A DNA stretch of 64,000 nt from an uncultured Lachnospiraceae bacterium (GCA_947623185.1 CANQGL010000002.1:1-64000); one strand, 5' to 3'; shown: positions 28,729-38,325, counted from the first letter of the stretch. Made by a program: numbers and translations. Notes: generated by a model not told the origin, from the letters alone.

Positions 28729-29868
28729 ATGAAACGAAGCGGAAGAAAACTTGCCGGACTCGCACTCGCTGTCGCGCTTGCGGCGTCCACGGCATTCACC
28801 TCGTTCGGTTTTTATCAGGAGCCCGCGAGTAAAAAGGGACTTCTGTTCCACCCGACGCAGGAGATGTTAAACGATTTCATGGAACTCGGCTGCAAACAGG
28901 CGGAGATCTGCGCTTCGAGCGCGAATATCGCAGGCTATGCTCCCTGGGCCGAGCAGCTCAAGAACAACGGAATCACGGTAACGATGATCGTGCTCAACGA
29001 TTTCAACGTCGGGGACCGCAATCTCCTTCCGGTGAGCGAACCGCAGGCCGGCGTCGGCAGATACGCGTTCAACTCGGCGACGCCGGAGGGCGAAGCGGCC
29101 GTCCGCGCGTTCGCGAGACAGGCGGCAAGCGTCTATAAGGACACGGTCTCCAACTGGATCATCGGCAACGAGGTAAACGACGCGAGCACATGGGATTACG
29201 ACGGAACGACCACGATCGACGCGCATGCGGACGTTTACGCGAAGACATTCCGTATCTTTTACGAGGAGATCAAGGCGGCCAACCCGGATGCGCGGGTGTT
29301 TATCCCCTTTGACCATAACTGGACTGTCCCGGACAAGAACATTACGAACGGCGGCGCTACGCCGTACCGCTACCGCTCGAAAGACTTCCTTCTCCGTCTG
29401 AACGACCGTCTGAAGGATCTGAGCTACGGCGTCGCATGGCATCCGTATCCGCTCGATATGACGAGACCGGAGCTCGACACCCCGGATGAGCGGAAATATT
29501 CGACCGACGACGAAAACGCGCTTATCGTCGATATGTTCAACCTGCATGTGCTGACCGATTACCTGCAGAGACCCGAGATGCTGGCTCCGGACGGAAGCGT
29601 CCGCCGCGTCATTCTCTCGGAGCAGGGATTCTCGTCCTCCAGCGCGAGCGGAGAGGCGGGAGCGGCCGCTGCGATCACGCAGGCTTACGAGATCGCGAAG
29701 GCGAATCCGTATGTGGACGCATTCCTTCTTCATCGCCAGGTCGATTCCAAGAGCCAGGTAAGCGCCGGATACGCATACGGTCTCTGGACGAGCGACCCGA
29801 ATTCGAGCGAGGATGAAGCGCCGCTCAGCAAGAAGTCGACATGGGCCGTTTACCAGTCGCTTCAGTAA
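28729..29868 (+). CDS. secreted glycosidase-like protein (probable DUF5722-type TIM barrel)
   Basis: Signal peptide; SNWIIGNEVNDASTWDY, VAWHPYPLDMTRPEL, VILSEQGFSS resemble GH-A active-site strands. Confidence 0.7.
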   Translation: MKRSGRKLAGLALAVALAASTAFTSFGFYQEPASKKGLLFHPTQEMLNDFMELGCKQAEICASSANIAGYAPWAEQLKNNGITVTMIVLNDFNVGDRNLLPVSEPQAGVGRYAFNSATPEGEAAVRAFARQAASVYKDTVSNWIIGNEVNDASTWDYDGTTTIDAHADVYAKTFRIFYEEIKAANPDARVFIPFDHNWTVPDKNITNGGATPYRYRSKDFLLRLNDRLKDLSYGVAWHPYPLDMTRPELDTPDERKYSTDDENALIVDMFNLHVLTDYLQRPEMLAPDGSVRRVILSEQGFSSSSASGEAGAAAAITQAYEIAKANPYVDAFLLHRQVDSKSQVSAGYAYGLWTSDPNSSEDEAPLSKKSTWAVYQSLQ

Positions 29869-29913
29869 TACCGGCCGGTCAGGCAAGTCGCAAATAACAG
29901 TAAACGAACGGAA

Positions 29914-29950
29914 AAATCCCCGTTTCCGAAACCGGAAGCGGGGATCTTTC
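29914..29950 (+). terminator. intrinsic terminator
   Basis: AAAATCCCCG...CGGGGATCTTT hairpin. Confidence 0.75.
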
Positions 29951-30000
29951 ATATTGAAAATAAAGAGAAAACAAATTAATAAGATTCTTCGGACCGTCGC

Positions 30001-30054
30001 TTAGTCGAGCGGTTCACAATTCTCCCAGAGGTCTCTTAATGTAGTTTCGATCAT
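30001..30054 (-). CDS. candidate small ORF, 17 aa (MIETTLRDLWENCEPLD)
   Basis: ATG with AGGAG SD 8 nt upstream; otherwise unannotated intergenic DNA. Confidence 0.35.
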   Translation of the reverse strand: MIETTLRDLWENCEPLD

Positions 30055-30317
30055 TTTTCATTCTCCTCTCTGTCGTGGACTTTCATAATCATGCACCTTT
30101 TCGAATATCGATTCGGTGCTCTCCTCATTTGCCCATAGTTTATCACAACGGGATATAATTGTAAAATGATTATTTTTTTGATATAATATTAATAAATATT
30201 AACATTTCGGCAGAGGGGTGATGCTTTGGCGATTTATATCCGGATGTAAAATATACTTGACAAACCCTGAATCATGATGTAAGATATAATTAACATTTTG
30301 CAATGGGAGTATGATAA

Positions 30318-30518
30318 ATGAAAAATCTGAAACTGAATGCGGCCCGGGCGGAGAAGGATATGTCGCAGTCGGATCTGGCGGCAGCGGCCGGTGTGACCCG
30401 TCAGACGATCGGGATGATCGAGGCGGGAGATTATAATCCGACGCTCAATCTCTGTCTCAGGATCTGCCGCGCGCTGGACAAAACGCTTGACGAACTTTTC
30501 TGGGAGGAGGAATCATAA
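30318..30518 (+). CDS. helix-turn-helix (XRE/Cro-type) transcriptional regulator
   Basis: 66 aa; NAARAEKDMSQSDLAAAAGVTRQTIGMIEAGDYNPTLNLCLRICRALDKTLDELFW. Confidence 0.94.
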   Translation: MKNLKLNAARAEKDMSQSDLAAAAGVTRQTIGMIEAGDYNPTLNLCLRICRALDKTLDELFWEEES

Positions 30519-30943
30519 TGGATGAGAGAGTGCAGGGCGAATACAGGAAGATCTATTCCGAACTGCTCAGTCTGGTCATGACCGTTACGGCGGTCTCGCT
30601 GCTGGTAAAATTCCTGTGTTTCGATTACGGCCTTAAGGAGTGTGCGACCGAGTTTATCATCCTGATCGGCGGCACGCTTTATCTGGCGGTACGCCAGTGT
30701 ATGCTCGGCCTGGGTCCGGAGGACTCGATGCCGAAGGAAAAGAGACGGAAGCGGATGCTGGTCTCCTTCATCGGGGCGCTCTGCGGCTATGCGGTCGCCT
30801 ACGCGGTAAAGAGCGGGGAGGTATCCGGTCATCTGTGGACCGATCTTCTGTGTTTCGCCGCGGTGTATGTGTTTGTGTATTTTCTCGCCGGACGCCTGAC
30901 TTCCCTGTTTTCCGCCTGCCGGGAGAAAAAATACGGGGACTGA
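30518..30943 (+). CDS. small integral membrane protein co-transcribed with the HTH regulator
   Basis: 141 aa, several hydrophobic segments, start overlaps the upstream stop. Confidence 0.75.
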   Translation: MDERVQGEYRKIYSELLSLVMTVTAVSLLVKFLCFDYGLKECATEFIILIGGTLYLAVRQCMLGLGPEDSMPKEKRRKRMLVSFIGALCGYAVAYAVKSGEVSGHLWTDLLCFAAVYVFVYFLAGRLTSLFSACREKKYGD

Positions 30944-31121
30944 CGGAGAAGGCGGACCGTACGGCTTTGAAATCTTTTCCGCAAGCGCGGCGCGGCTTAA
31001 GAAAAACAGGCGAAAAGGCAAAACTTTATATTGTATGAAAGCTCCGTTTCGATTATAATTATGTATATACAAATAACGTTCCACGGGGCTTGTGGAACGA
31101 ATCATCACAGGAGGTCACGAT

Positions 31122-32402
31122 ATGAAGGCATATGCCGAAATGACAAAGCAGGAGCTTGCTTCCTTAAAGGAGCAGCTGGAGGCGGTCTACAGAGAGTATC
31201 AGGGGAAGAACCTGAAACTGAACATGGCACGCGGAAAGCCGAGTTCGGAGCAGCTTGACCTTTCTCTCCCGATGCTGGATGTGTTAAACAGCAAGAGCGA
31301 TTTTATGAGCGTGGACGGCGACGTGAGAAACTACGGCGTGCTGACCGGTATCCAGGAGGCCAAGGAGCTGATGGGCGGAATGATGGATGCTCCGGCCGAG
31401 AATATCGTTATGTACGGGAGCTCGAGCCTGACGCTCATGTACGACACGGTATCCCGCTCGTACTCGCACGGCGTGATGGGGAATACGCCGTGGTGCAGGC
31501 TGGATTCGGTGAAATTCCTCTGCCCGGTCCCCGGATATGACCGCCATTTTTCCATCACGGAGTTTTTCGGGATCGAAATGATCCCCATCCCGCTGCACGA
31601 CGACGGACCCGACATGGATATGGTCGAGAATTATGTAAACAATGACGAGGCGGTAAAGGGGATCTGGTGCGTGCCGCTTTATTCCAACCCGTCCGGTCAG
31701 TCCTATTCGGATGAGGTCGTGAAACGGTTCGCGAACCTGAAGCCGGCGGCGAAGGATTTCCGCATTTTCTGGGACAATGCGTACTGCGTGCACCATCTGT
31801 ACCCGGACCATCCGGACCATGTGCTCGACATCCTCTCCGAGTGCGCGAAGGCCGGAAATCCCGATATGGTCTACAAATTCGGTTCCACTTCCAAGGTGAC
31901 GTTCCCGGGAGCCGGGATCTCCGCGATCGCGACGTCGAAGGCCAATATCGAGGATATGAAGAAGCAGATGAACAATCAGCTCATCAGCCATGACAAGATG
32001 AACCAGCTCCGCCATGTCCGTTTCTTCGGAAACGCCGACGGGCTGAAGGCTCATATGGCAAAACACGCCGCGATCCTGCGCCCGAGATTCGAGGCTGTCG
32101 ACGAGATCTTAAACCGCGAGCTCGGCGGTCTCGGGATCGGGACATGGACGAAGCCGAACGGCGGCTATTTTGTCGCGTTCGATTCGCTGGAAGGATGCGC
32201 GAAGGCCATCGTCCAGAAGTGCAGGGAAGCCGGCGTCGTGATGACCGGCGCGGGCGCGACCTGGCCTTACGGCAAGGACCCGAAGGACAGCAACATCCGG
32301 ATCGCTCCGTCCTTCCCGACGCTTGACGAGCTGAAACTGGCGGCCGAGATCTTCTGCGTCTGCGTGAAACTGGTCAGCGTGGAGAAGCTTCTGGAGGCGT
32401 GA
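31122..32402 (+). CDS. PLP-dependent aminotransferase class I/II (MocR/alanine aminotransferase-like)
   Basis: LNMARGKPSSEQLDLS, IWCVPLYSNPSGQSYSDE, FGSTSKVTFPGAGISAIATS PLP-lysine region. Confidence 0.9.
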   Translation: MKAYAEMTKQELASLKEQLEAVYREYQGKNLKLNMARGKPSSEQLDLSLPMLDVLNSKSDFMSVDGDVRNYGVLTGIQEAKELMGGMMDAPAENIVMYGSSSLTLMYDTVSRSYSHGVMGNTPWCRLDSVKFLCPVPGYDRHFSITEFFGIEMIPIPLHDDGPDMDMVENYVNNDEAVKGIWCVPLYSNPSGQSYSDEVVKRFANLKPAAKDFRIFWDNAYCVHHLYPDHPDHVLDILSECAKAGNPDMVYKFGSTSKVTFPGAGISAIATSKANIEDMKKQMNNQLISHDKMNQLRHVRFFGNADGLKAHMAKHAAILRPRFEAVDEILNRELGGLGIGTWTKPNGGYFVAFDSLEGCAKAIVQKCREAGVVMTGAGATWPYGKDPKDSNIRIAPSFPTLDELKLAAEIFCVCVKLVSVEKLLEA

Positions 32403-32454
32403 CCGCATACCGGCAATAAAAGAAGACAGGAAAGGCAATAAATAATTAAAGCGC

Positions 32455-32490
32455 AAAGGGGCTGTTTCGGAAACAGTCCCTTTACTTTTT
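32455..32490 (+). terminator. intrinsic terminator
   Basis: AAAGGGgCTGTTTcggAAACAGtCCCTTT then T-rich run. Confidence 0.75.
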
Positions 32491-32582
32491 ACGGAAGTTA
32501 TTATAGAATGATACAAGGGTCAAAAGGCCGGCGCTTCAAAACGGGAAGACGCCGCGCGGCCCGCAGGGAGGAACGTACGGAA

Positions 32583-32999
32583 GTGAAAATGGAAAACGGC
32601 GCGCTTCGCGAAGGGATCGTTTATATTATCGTGGGAGTCATGACGACGGCGATCGACTATATCGTTTCGAATGCGCTTTACTATCTGGCCGATATGAGCT
32701 CGGTGCCCGCCCAGACGATCTCGTTCATCGCGGCGGTGCTGTTCGCGTTCGTCGCCAACAAGTGGTGGGTGTTCCGCAGCTATACGCTCGCGCCGAAAGC
32801 GGTCTGGAAGGAATTTTATTCGTTCGTGATCTGCCGGATCGCGACGTTTCTGTTCAGTCTGGCGGCGACGTTTATCCTCGTGGACCTGATGGGGAACGAA
32901 TTTTTTATCTGCAAACTGCTGGTCTCGGTAGTGGTGATGGTTCTCAATTATGTATTCAGCAAGCTGCTGATCTTTTCACATAAAAAGGACGGAGACTAA
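32583..32999 (+). CDS. GtrA family protein
   Basis: GVMTTAIDYIVSNALYYL, FVANKWWVFRS, FSKLLIFSHK; start ambiguous (GTG 32583 or upstream ATG 32508). Confidence 0.88.
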   Translation: MKMENGALREGIVYIIVGVMTTAIDYIVSNALYYLADMSSVPAQTISFIAAVLFAFVANKWWVFRSYTLAPKAVWKEFYSFVICRIATFLFSLAATFILVDLMGNEFFICKLLVSVVVMVLNYVFSKLLIFSHKKDGD

Positions 33000-33014
33000 A
33001 GGAGCATCGTTTCA

Positions 33015-35636
33015 ATGGAACAGGAAAATACAGCCGGAAGAAGATCGCTGATCCGCCCGCGGGACGGCCTCTGGACAGCGTTTCTGGTTCCGGTCGTAAT
33101 TATGATCGTGATCTTTATCCAGCGGGGGATCTTCCCGTTCGGCGAGGAATGCTATTTAAGAACGGACTTGTATCATCAGTATGCGCCGTTCTTTTCCGAA
33201 TTCCAGCATAAACTTCGCACCGGCGGGAGCCTGCTTTACAGCTGGGACGTGGGTCTCGGCGTCAATTTTTCGGCCCTCTACGCCTATTATCTTGCCAGCC
33301 CGTTCAACTGGCTTCTGATCCTGTGCCCGAAGGCGTATATCATCGAGTTCATGACCGGGCTGATCGTACTAAAGACCGGTCTTGCCGGTCTGAGTTTCGC
33401 CTGGTATCTGCGGAAGAAACTGAAGACGGACTCGATCGCGACCGGATTTTTCGGGATCTTTTACGCCCTGTCGGGCTATATGGCCGCCTACAGCTGGAAC
33501 ATCATGTGGCTCGACTGCATCGTGCTCTTTCCGCTGATCGTTCTCGGGCTGGAGCAGCTCGTCCACAGGAAACGCGGATTCCTTTACTGCGCGGCGCTGG
33601 GGATGTCGATCCTCTCCAACTATTATATCTCGATCATGATCTGCCTGTTCATGATCCTCTATTTTGTGGCGCTCCTGATCCTCGAAAAGCCCGGCCATCC
33701 GAAGAAATACCTGATGGCCTGCGTGCGGTTCGGGGTCTATTCGCTGCTCGCGGGAGGGCTTGCCGCCTGCCTGCTGCTCCCGGTGATCCATGCGCTCCAG
33801 GCGACGGCCGCGAGCGATTCCACCTTCCCGGCGACCGCGTCGTCCTACTTTTCGATCATCGACATGGTCGCGCGGCATATCGGGAACGTCGAGACGGAGA
33901 TCGGGCTCGATCACTGGCCGAACATCTACTGCGGCGTGGCGGTCCTGATCTTTTTCCCGCTGTATCTGGCGTGCAAAAAGATCCCTCTGAAAGAAAAGAT
34001 CGTCTATTGCGGGATGCTACTGATCTTTTACGCCAGCTTTTCGATCAACATGCTGAACTTTATCTGGCACGGGTTCCACTATCCCAATAGTCTGCCCTGC
34101 CGCCAGTCGTTCATCTATATTTTTATCATGCTGTATATGTGTTTCTGCGCGTTCCGGCACCTGCGGAGCACGCCGAGGAAACACATTGCGATCGCGTTCT
34201 GGGCGAGCGTCTGCTTCGTGCTCCTCGCGGAAAAGGTGGTCGAACAGGAACATTTCCACTTCATCGTCTACTATGTGGCGATCCTTTTCCTCGCGGCGTA
34301 CACCGGCATCATCTATCTCTGGCGCGGGAAACAGCGCGGTCCGGCCGTTTTTCTGGCGCTGATTACTGTCTCGATCGAGGCCGCGGTCAATACGACGGTG
34401 ACGAGCGTCCCCACGACCAGCCGCGAGGCGTATGTGCGCGACAACGCGGACGTGATCCGGCTCGTGGAGTCGCTTGACGACGCGGATCTGTACCGGTTCG
34501 AGAAGAAAAGCAGCAAAACGCGGAACGACGGGGCGTGGATGAACTTCCCCTCCGTGTCGCTGTTCTCGTCGACGGCCAACGCCGATCTTACGGCGTTCTT
34601 TAAGCGCATGGGATGCGAGGCGTCGACGAACGCCTACGGGATCCCCGGCAGCACGCCGCTGGTGGACAGTATGATGGCGGTGAAATACGCACTTTACTCC
34701 GAGGCGGTCCCGGATACGGAACTGATGCAGTACCGCGACGAGAGCGGGACGACGTTCCTGTACGAGAATCTTTACACGCTGCCGCTCGGCTTTGTGGTCC
34801 CGTATGATCTGAATGCGAACTGGCAGTACGAGATGGACAGCCCGGCTGACGTCCAGAACGACCTCTGCCTGCTGCTCGGCGCAAACGACGTGCTCGTGCA
34901 GGTCGAGGGGGATATAAACGGAAACACGCTGCGCTTTACGCCGGATATGGACGGCGAATATTATGTGTTCGTCCGCAACAAGCGGATCCGGGACGTCAAG
35001 GCGTCCCTGCCGGCGGGAACAAAGTCTTACAGCAACGTGGACCGCGGGTATTTCCTGGAGATGGGAAACGTCCTTGCGGGGAACGAGATCGTTCTTACCG
35101 CCGACGAATCCAACGAAACGCTGAACGCGACGGTATACCGGTTTTCGGAGACCGCGATGCTCTCGGTCTATGACGCGCTTGCCCGGATGCCGCTCGTCAT
35201 AACGGAAAAGAGCGATACAAAGATCCGGGGGGTCGTAGACGCGGCGGAGGGCGGGACCCTGTTCCTGTCGATCCCGTACGACGAAGGCTGGACGGTCACG
35301 GTGGACGGGAAACCGGCCGACCGGAAAAAGCTGTTCGACGCCTTCCTGGGAGTCAATCTTACGGAGGGCGAGCATGAGATCGCGCTGAGCTATTATCCGG
35401 TGGGCCTGGCGCACGGAAACATGATCTCGGCGGCGTCGCTTATCATACTGATCCTTTTGTACTTCTGGCGGCGCAGGTCCGACGGAAAGCGCGCGGCGGC
35501 CAGAGAGGAAAAACGGCGGCACAATACGGAGCCCGGGGAACCGATCGTCCGGGACATAACAGGAGAGGAGAAGACAGATGAAACTTTGGGGCGGAAGATT
35601 TACGAAGGAGACGAATCAGCTGGTCCACAACTTTAA
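33015..35636 (+). CDS. YfhO family membrane protein
   Basis: 873 aa polytopic; DLYHQYAPFFSEFQHKL, YSWDVGLGVNF, C-terminal SIPYDEGWTVTVDGKP...VNLTEGEHEIALSYYPVGL. Confidence 0.92.
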   Translation: MEQENTAGRRSLIRPRDGLWTAFLVPVVIMIVIFIQRGIFPFGEECYLRTDLYHQYAPFFSEFQHKLRTGGSLLYSWDVGLGVNFSALYAYYLASPFNWLLILCPKAYIIEFMTGLIVLKTGLAGLSFAWYLRKKLKTDSIATGFFGIFYALSGYMAAYSWNIMWLDCIVLFPLIVLGLEQLVHRKRGFLYCAALGMSILSNYYISIMICLFMILYFVALLILEKPGHPKKYLMACVRFGVYSLLAGGLAACLLLPVIHALQATAASDSTFPATASSYFSIIDMVARHIGNVETEIGLDHWPNIYCGVAVLIFFPLYLACKKIPLKEKIVYCGMLLIFYASFSINMLNFIWHGFHYPNSLPCRQSFIYIFIMLYMCFCAFRHLRSTPRKHIAIAFWASVCFVLLAEKVVEQEHFHFIVYYVAILFLAAYTGIIYLWRGKQRGPAVFLALITVSIEAAVNTTVTSVPTTSREAYVRDNADVIRLVESLDDADLYRFEKKSSKTRNDGAWMNFPSVSLFSSTANADLTAFFKRMGCEASTNAYGIPGSTPLVDSMMAVKYALYSEAVPDTELMQYRDESGTTFLYENLYTLPLGFVVPYDLNANWQYEMDSPADVQNDLCLLLGANDVLVQVEGDINGNTLRFTPDMDGEYYVFVRNKRIRDVKASLPAGTKSYSNVDRGYFLEMGNVLAGNEIVLTADESNETLNATVYRFSETAMLSVYDALARMPLVITEKSDTKIRGVVDAAEGGTLFLSIPYDEGWTVTVDGKPADRKKLFDAFLGVNLTEGEHEIALSYYPVGLAHGNMISAASLIILILLYFWRRRSDGKRAAAREEKRRHNTEPGEPIVRDITGEEKTDETLGRKIYEGDESAGPQL

Positions 35637-36966
35637 CGAATCGATCTCGTTCGACCGGAAATTTTACAGACAGGACATTGCGGGGAGCATCGCGCATGTG
35701 ACGATGCTCGCGAAACAGGGGATCCTCTCGGAGGCGGACAGGGACGCGATTGTCGCCGGGCTCAACGGGATCCGCGAGGACATCGACTCCGGAAAGCTGG
35801 AGATCACGACGGAGTACGAGGATATCCACTCTTTTGTGGAAGCGGTGCTCACGGAGCGCGTCGGCGACGCCGGAAAACGTCTCCACACGGGCCGCAGCCG
35901 CAACGATCAGGTCGCGCTCGACATGCGCCTCTATATCAGGGATGAGATCGACGAGACCGACGGCCTGCTTTTTGAGCTCTTAAAGGTCCTGCTGGGGCTG
36001 ATGGAGGAGAACCTCCATACCTATATGCCGGGCTTTACGCACCTGCAGAAAGCGCAGCCGGTCACGCTCGCGCACCATCTCGGCGCGTATTATGAGATGT
36101 TCCGCCGCGACCGCGGGCGTCTAGCCGATATCAGAAAACGCATGAATTACTGCCCACTCGGTTCGGGCGCTCTGGCGGGGACGACGTATCCGCTCGACCG
36201 CGCGTACACGGCCGAATTGCTCGGATTCGACGGCCCGACCCTCAACAGCATGGATTCGGTCTCGGACCGGGACTATCTGATCGAGCTTCTGTCGGCGCTT
36301 TCGATCATCGCCATGCACCTGAGCCGCTTCTCGGAGGAGATCATCATCTGGAACAGCAACGAGTACCGTTTCGTGGAGATGGACGATTCGTACAGCACCG
36401 GAAGCAGCATCATGCCGCAGAAGAAAAATCCGGATATCGCCGAGCTGATCCGCGGAAAGACCGGACGCGTCTACGGCGCTCTGATGTCGATGCTGACGGT
36501 CATGAAGGGGATCCCGCTGGCTTACGATAAGGACCTCCAGGAGGACAAGGAACTCACCTTCGACGCGATCGATACGGTAAAGGGATGCCTGGCGCTGTTT
36601 ACCGGGATGGTATCCTCGATGAGTTTCCGCAAGGATGTGATGGAGGAGAGCGCGAAAAAGGGCTTTACGAACGCGACCGACGCAGCCGACTATCTGGTCG
36701 GGCGCGGCGTGCCGTTCCGCGACGCGCACGGCGTGATCGGACGGCTGGTGTTAAAGTGCATCGACGAGGGGAAAGCGCTCGACGATCTGACGCTTGAGGA
36801 ATTCAAGGCGGAATGCCCCGCCTTTGAGAGCGATATCTACGAGGCGATCTCGATGAAGACCTGCGTGGAGCGCCGCACGACGGACGGAGCGCCCGGAGCG
36901 GAGGCGATGCGCCGGGTGATCGAAATTTATAAAAAGGAACTGGAACAGGGGGTATCCCATGCCTGA
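35578..36966 (+). CDS. argH: argininosuccinate lyase
   Basis: MKLWGGRFTKETNQLVHNFN, HTGRSRNDQVALD, GSSIMPQKKNPD. Confidence 0.97.
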   Translation: MKLWGGRFTKETNQLVHNFNESISFDRKFYRQDIAGSIAHVTMLAKQGILSEADRDAIVAGLNGIREDIDSGKLEITTEYEDIHSFVEAVLTERVGDAGKRLHTGRSRNDQVALDMRLYIRDEIDETDGLLFELLKVLLGLMEENLHTYMPGFTHLQKAQPVTLAHHLGAYYEMFRRDRGRLADIRKRMNYCPLGSGALAGTTYPLDRAYTAELLGFDGPTLNSMDSVSDRDYLIELLSALSIIAMHLSRFSEEIIIWNSNEYRFVEMDDSYSTGSSIMPQKKNPDIAELIRGKTGRVYGALMSMLTVMKGIPLAYDKDLQEDKELTFDAIDTVKGCLALFTGMVSSMSFRKDVMEESAKKGFTNATDAADYLVGRGVPFRDAHGVIGRLVLKCIDEGKALDDLTLEEFKAECPAFESDIYEAISMKTCVERRTTDGAPGAEAMRRVIEIYKKELEQGVSHA

Positions 36967-37414
36967 CGACAGGATCGTGAGCGCGCTGGTCGGTCTGGCC
37001 GGCGCCTGCAACAACAATGCGAAGACGGAAAATACGGATGCGCTGGTGATAAAGGCGCTTTCGCTTCCGAATGACGGCTCCTGCGAGGCCGGTATCCGGG
37101 AAACGGCGGAGGAGATCCGAAACGAAAAGTTCGCCGTGGCGCCCGGATGCGCGATATGCGCAGCCCCGTGCGGGAACACGTCCGATTACGATATGACGCG
37201 GCTTTACCGGGCGGAACCTAAGATCCGCGAGGCAAAACAAAGCCTTCTGGCGGGACTCGCGGAGCTGGCGGGGAAGCTGAAAAAAGACCGGAACCGGGAT
37301 CCGGAGGCCGTAAAGTTCCTCTATAAAGGTCTTTCCTATATCGGATACGATTTGGAACCGGCCGATTTTGCGGAGGTCCTCGCGGAAATGCGGGAGCTTG
37401 TGAAAACCATATGA
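36959..37414 (+). CDS. hypothetical protein with Cys cluster
   Basis: 151 aa, overlaps argH end by 8 bp; GCAICAAPCGNTSDYDM. Confidence 0.75.
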   Translation: MPDDRIVSALVGLAGACNNNAKTENTDALVIKALSLPNDGSCEAGIRETAEEIRNEKFAVAPGCAICAAPCGNTSDYDMTRLYRAEPKIREAKQSLLAGLAELAGKLKKDRNRDPEAVKFLYKGLSYIGYDLEPADFAEVLAEMRELVKTI

Positions 37415-37427
37415 ATACGGAATGAGT

Positions 37428-37461
37428 GAACGAACCTGCGGGATATCCCGCAGGTTCGTTC
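37428..37461. repeat. 34-bp perfect palindrome
   Basis: GAACGAACCTGCGGGAT|ATCCCGCAGGTTCGTTC with zero-length loop, between convergent genes. Confidence 0.9.
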
Positions 37462-37481
37462 GGCTAAGAAAATAGGAGCAA

Positions 37482-38285
37482 TTATGTTGTAAAGGCAAGG
37501 CATCTTGCCACTTCGTACCAGTCGGTGCTCTCGAACCGCACGGTGTACGGATCGATCTTTTGGCAGCCCGGATAAAAGCTGTAGACATGTGCGTCCTGGT
37601 GCCATTTGTAGACGAGGTCGACGGTGAAATGCTCGGGGAGCGTCATCAGGCACCGGTCCAGCGGCCCCTGGGTGAGCGCCGCCGTCACGGCTTCGCGGAT
37701 CCGGTCGCACGCGGTCTCGGAGGAGACGCTTGCCATGAGCGCGCCTCTGCCTTCCTTGATAACGGCCGTTTTGAGCCCCGGGACCAGCCGGCGGCTTTCC
37801 TCGCAGACTTCCCGGTCGCCGCTCAGCATGACGCTCGGCACTCCGTAATAGGAGGCCAGATTGTTGTGCAGATAAAATTCGGAGACCGGTTCCCCGTTGA
37901 CCCGGATCGAGTGCAGCTTTACGCTGGACATGGAATGTGCCAGACTGTTCCCCTCCGATCCGCCTTTGGAGTGATAACCGATATACAGGACGGCGTCGAA
38001 GCTCTCGTCGAGCCCGTCCACCATGTTCCGCGGATCCCCGCTCCAGTCGCGGAGCAGGATAACGCCTTTCGGCATACGCTCCGGATATATGTTCAGCCCG
38101 CTGCCGTGCGCGTCCTTGACATGGATCTCCGTGGCTCCGGCCTCCCGGGCCGCCTCGCAGGCCGCGACGACCTCGCGCGTCATCTGTTCGCGGCTGGCGG
38201 AATAATCGTGTCCCCCGATCGTTACCGAAGGTTTTGCGGTAACGCCGGCGCAGCCTTCAATATCGGCGCTGATAAACAGTTTCAT
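37482..38285 (-). CDS. M55 family metallopeptidase (D-aminopeptidase, DppA-like)
   Basis: MKLFISADIEGCAGVT, EIHVKDAHGSGLNI, YIGYHSKGGSEGNSLAHSMSS; SD AAGGAGGGG before start. Confidence 0.93.
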   Translation of the reverse strand: MKLFISADIEGCAGVTAKPSVTIGGHDYSASREQMTREVVAACEAAREAGATEIHVKDAHGSGLNIYPERMPKGVILLRDWSGDPRNMVDGLDESFDAVLYIGYHSKGGSEGNSLAHSMSSVKLHSIRVNGEPVSEFYLHNNLASYYGVPSVMLSGDREVCEESRRLVPGLKTAVIKEGRGALMASVSSETACDRIREAVTAALTQGPLDRCLMTLPEHFTVDLVYKWHQDAHVYSFYPGCQKIDPYTVRFESTDWYEVARCLAFTT

Positions 38286-38325
38286 TGCATTCCCCTCCTT
38301 ATAAGATCTCATCGTATCAAAAATC

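Noticed and set aside
34017-35522. 501-aa minus-strand ORF opposite the YfhO gene
   Set aside because: Shadow ORF caused by codon bias in a GC-rich gene; no motif and no plausible SD
37428-37461. Intrinsic terminator
   Set aside because: Perfect stem has no loop and no U-tract on either strand; listed as a palindrome instead
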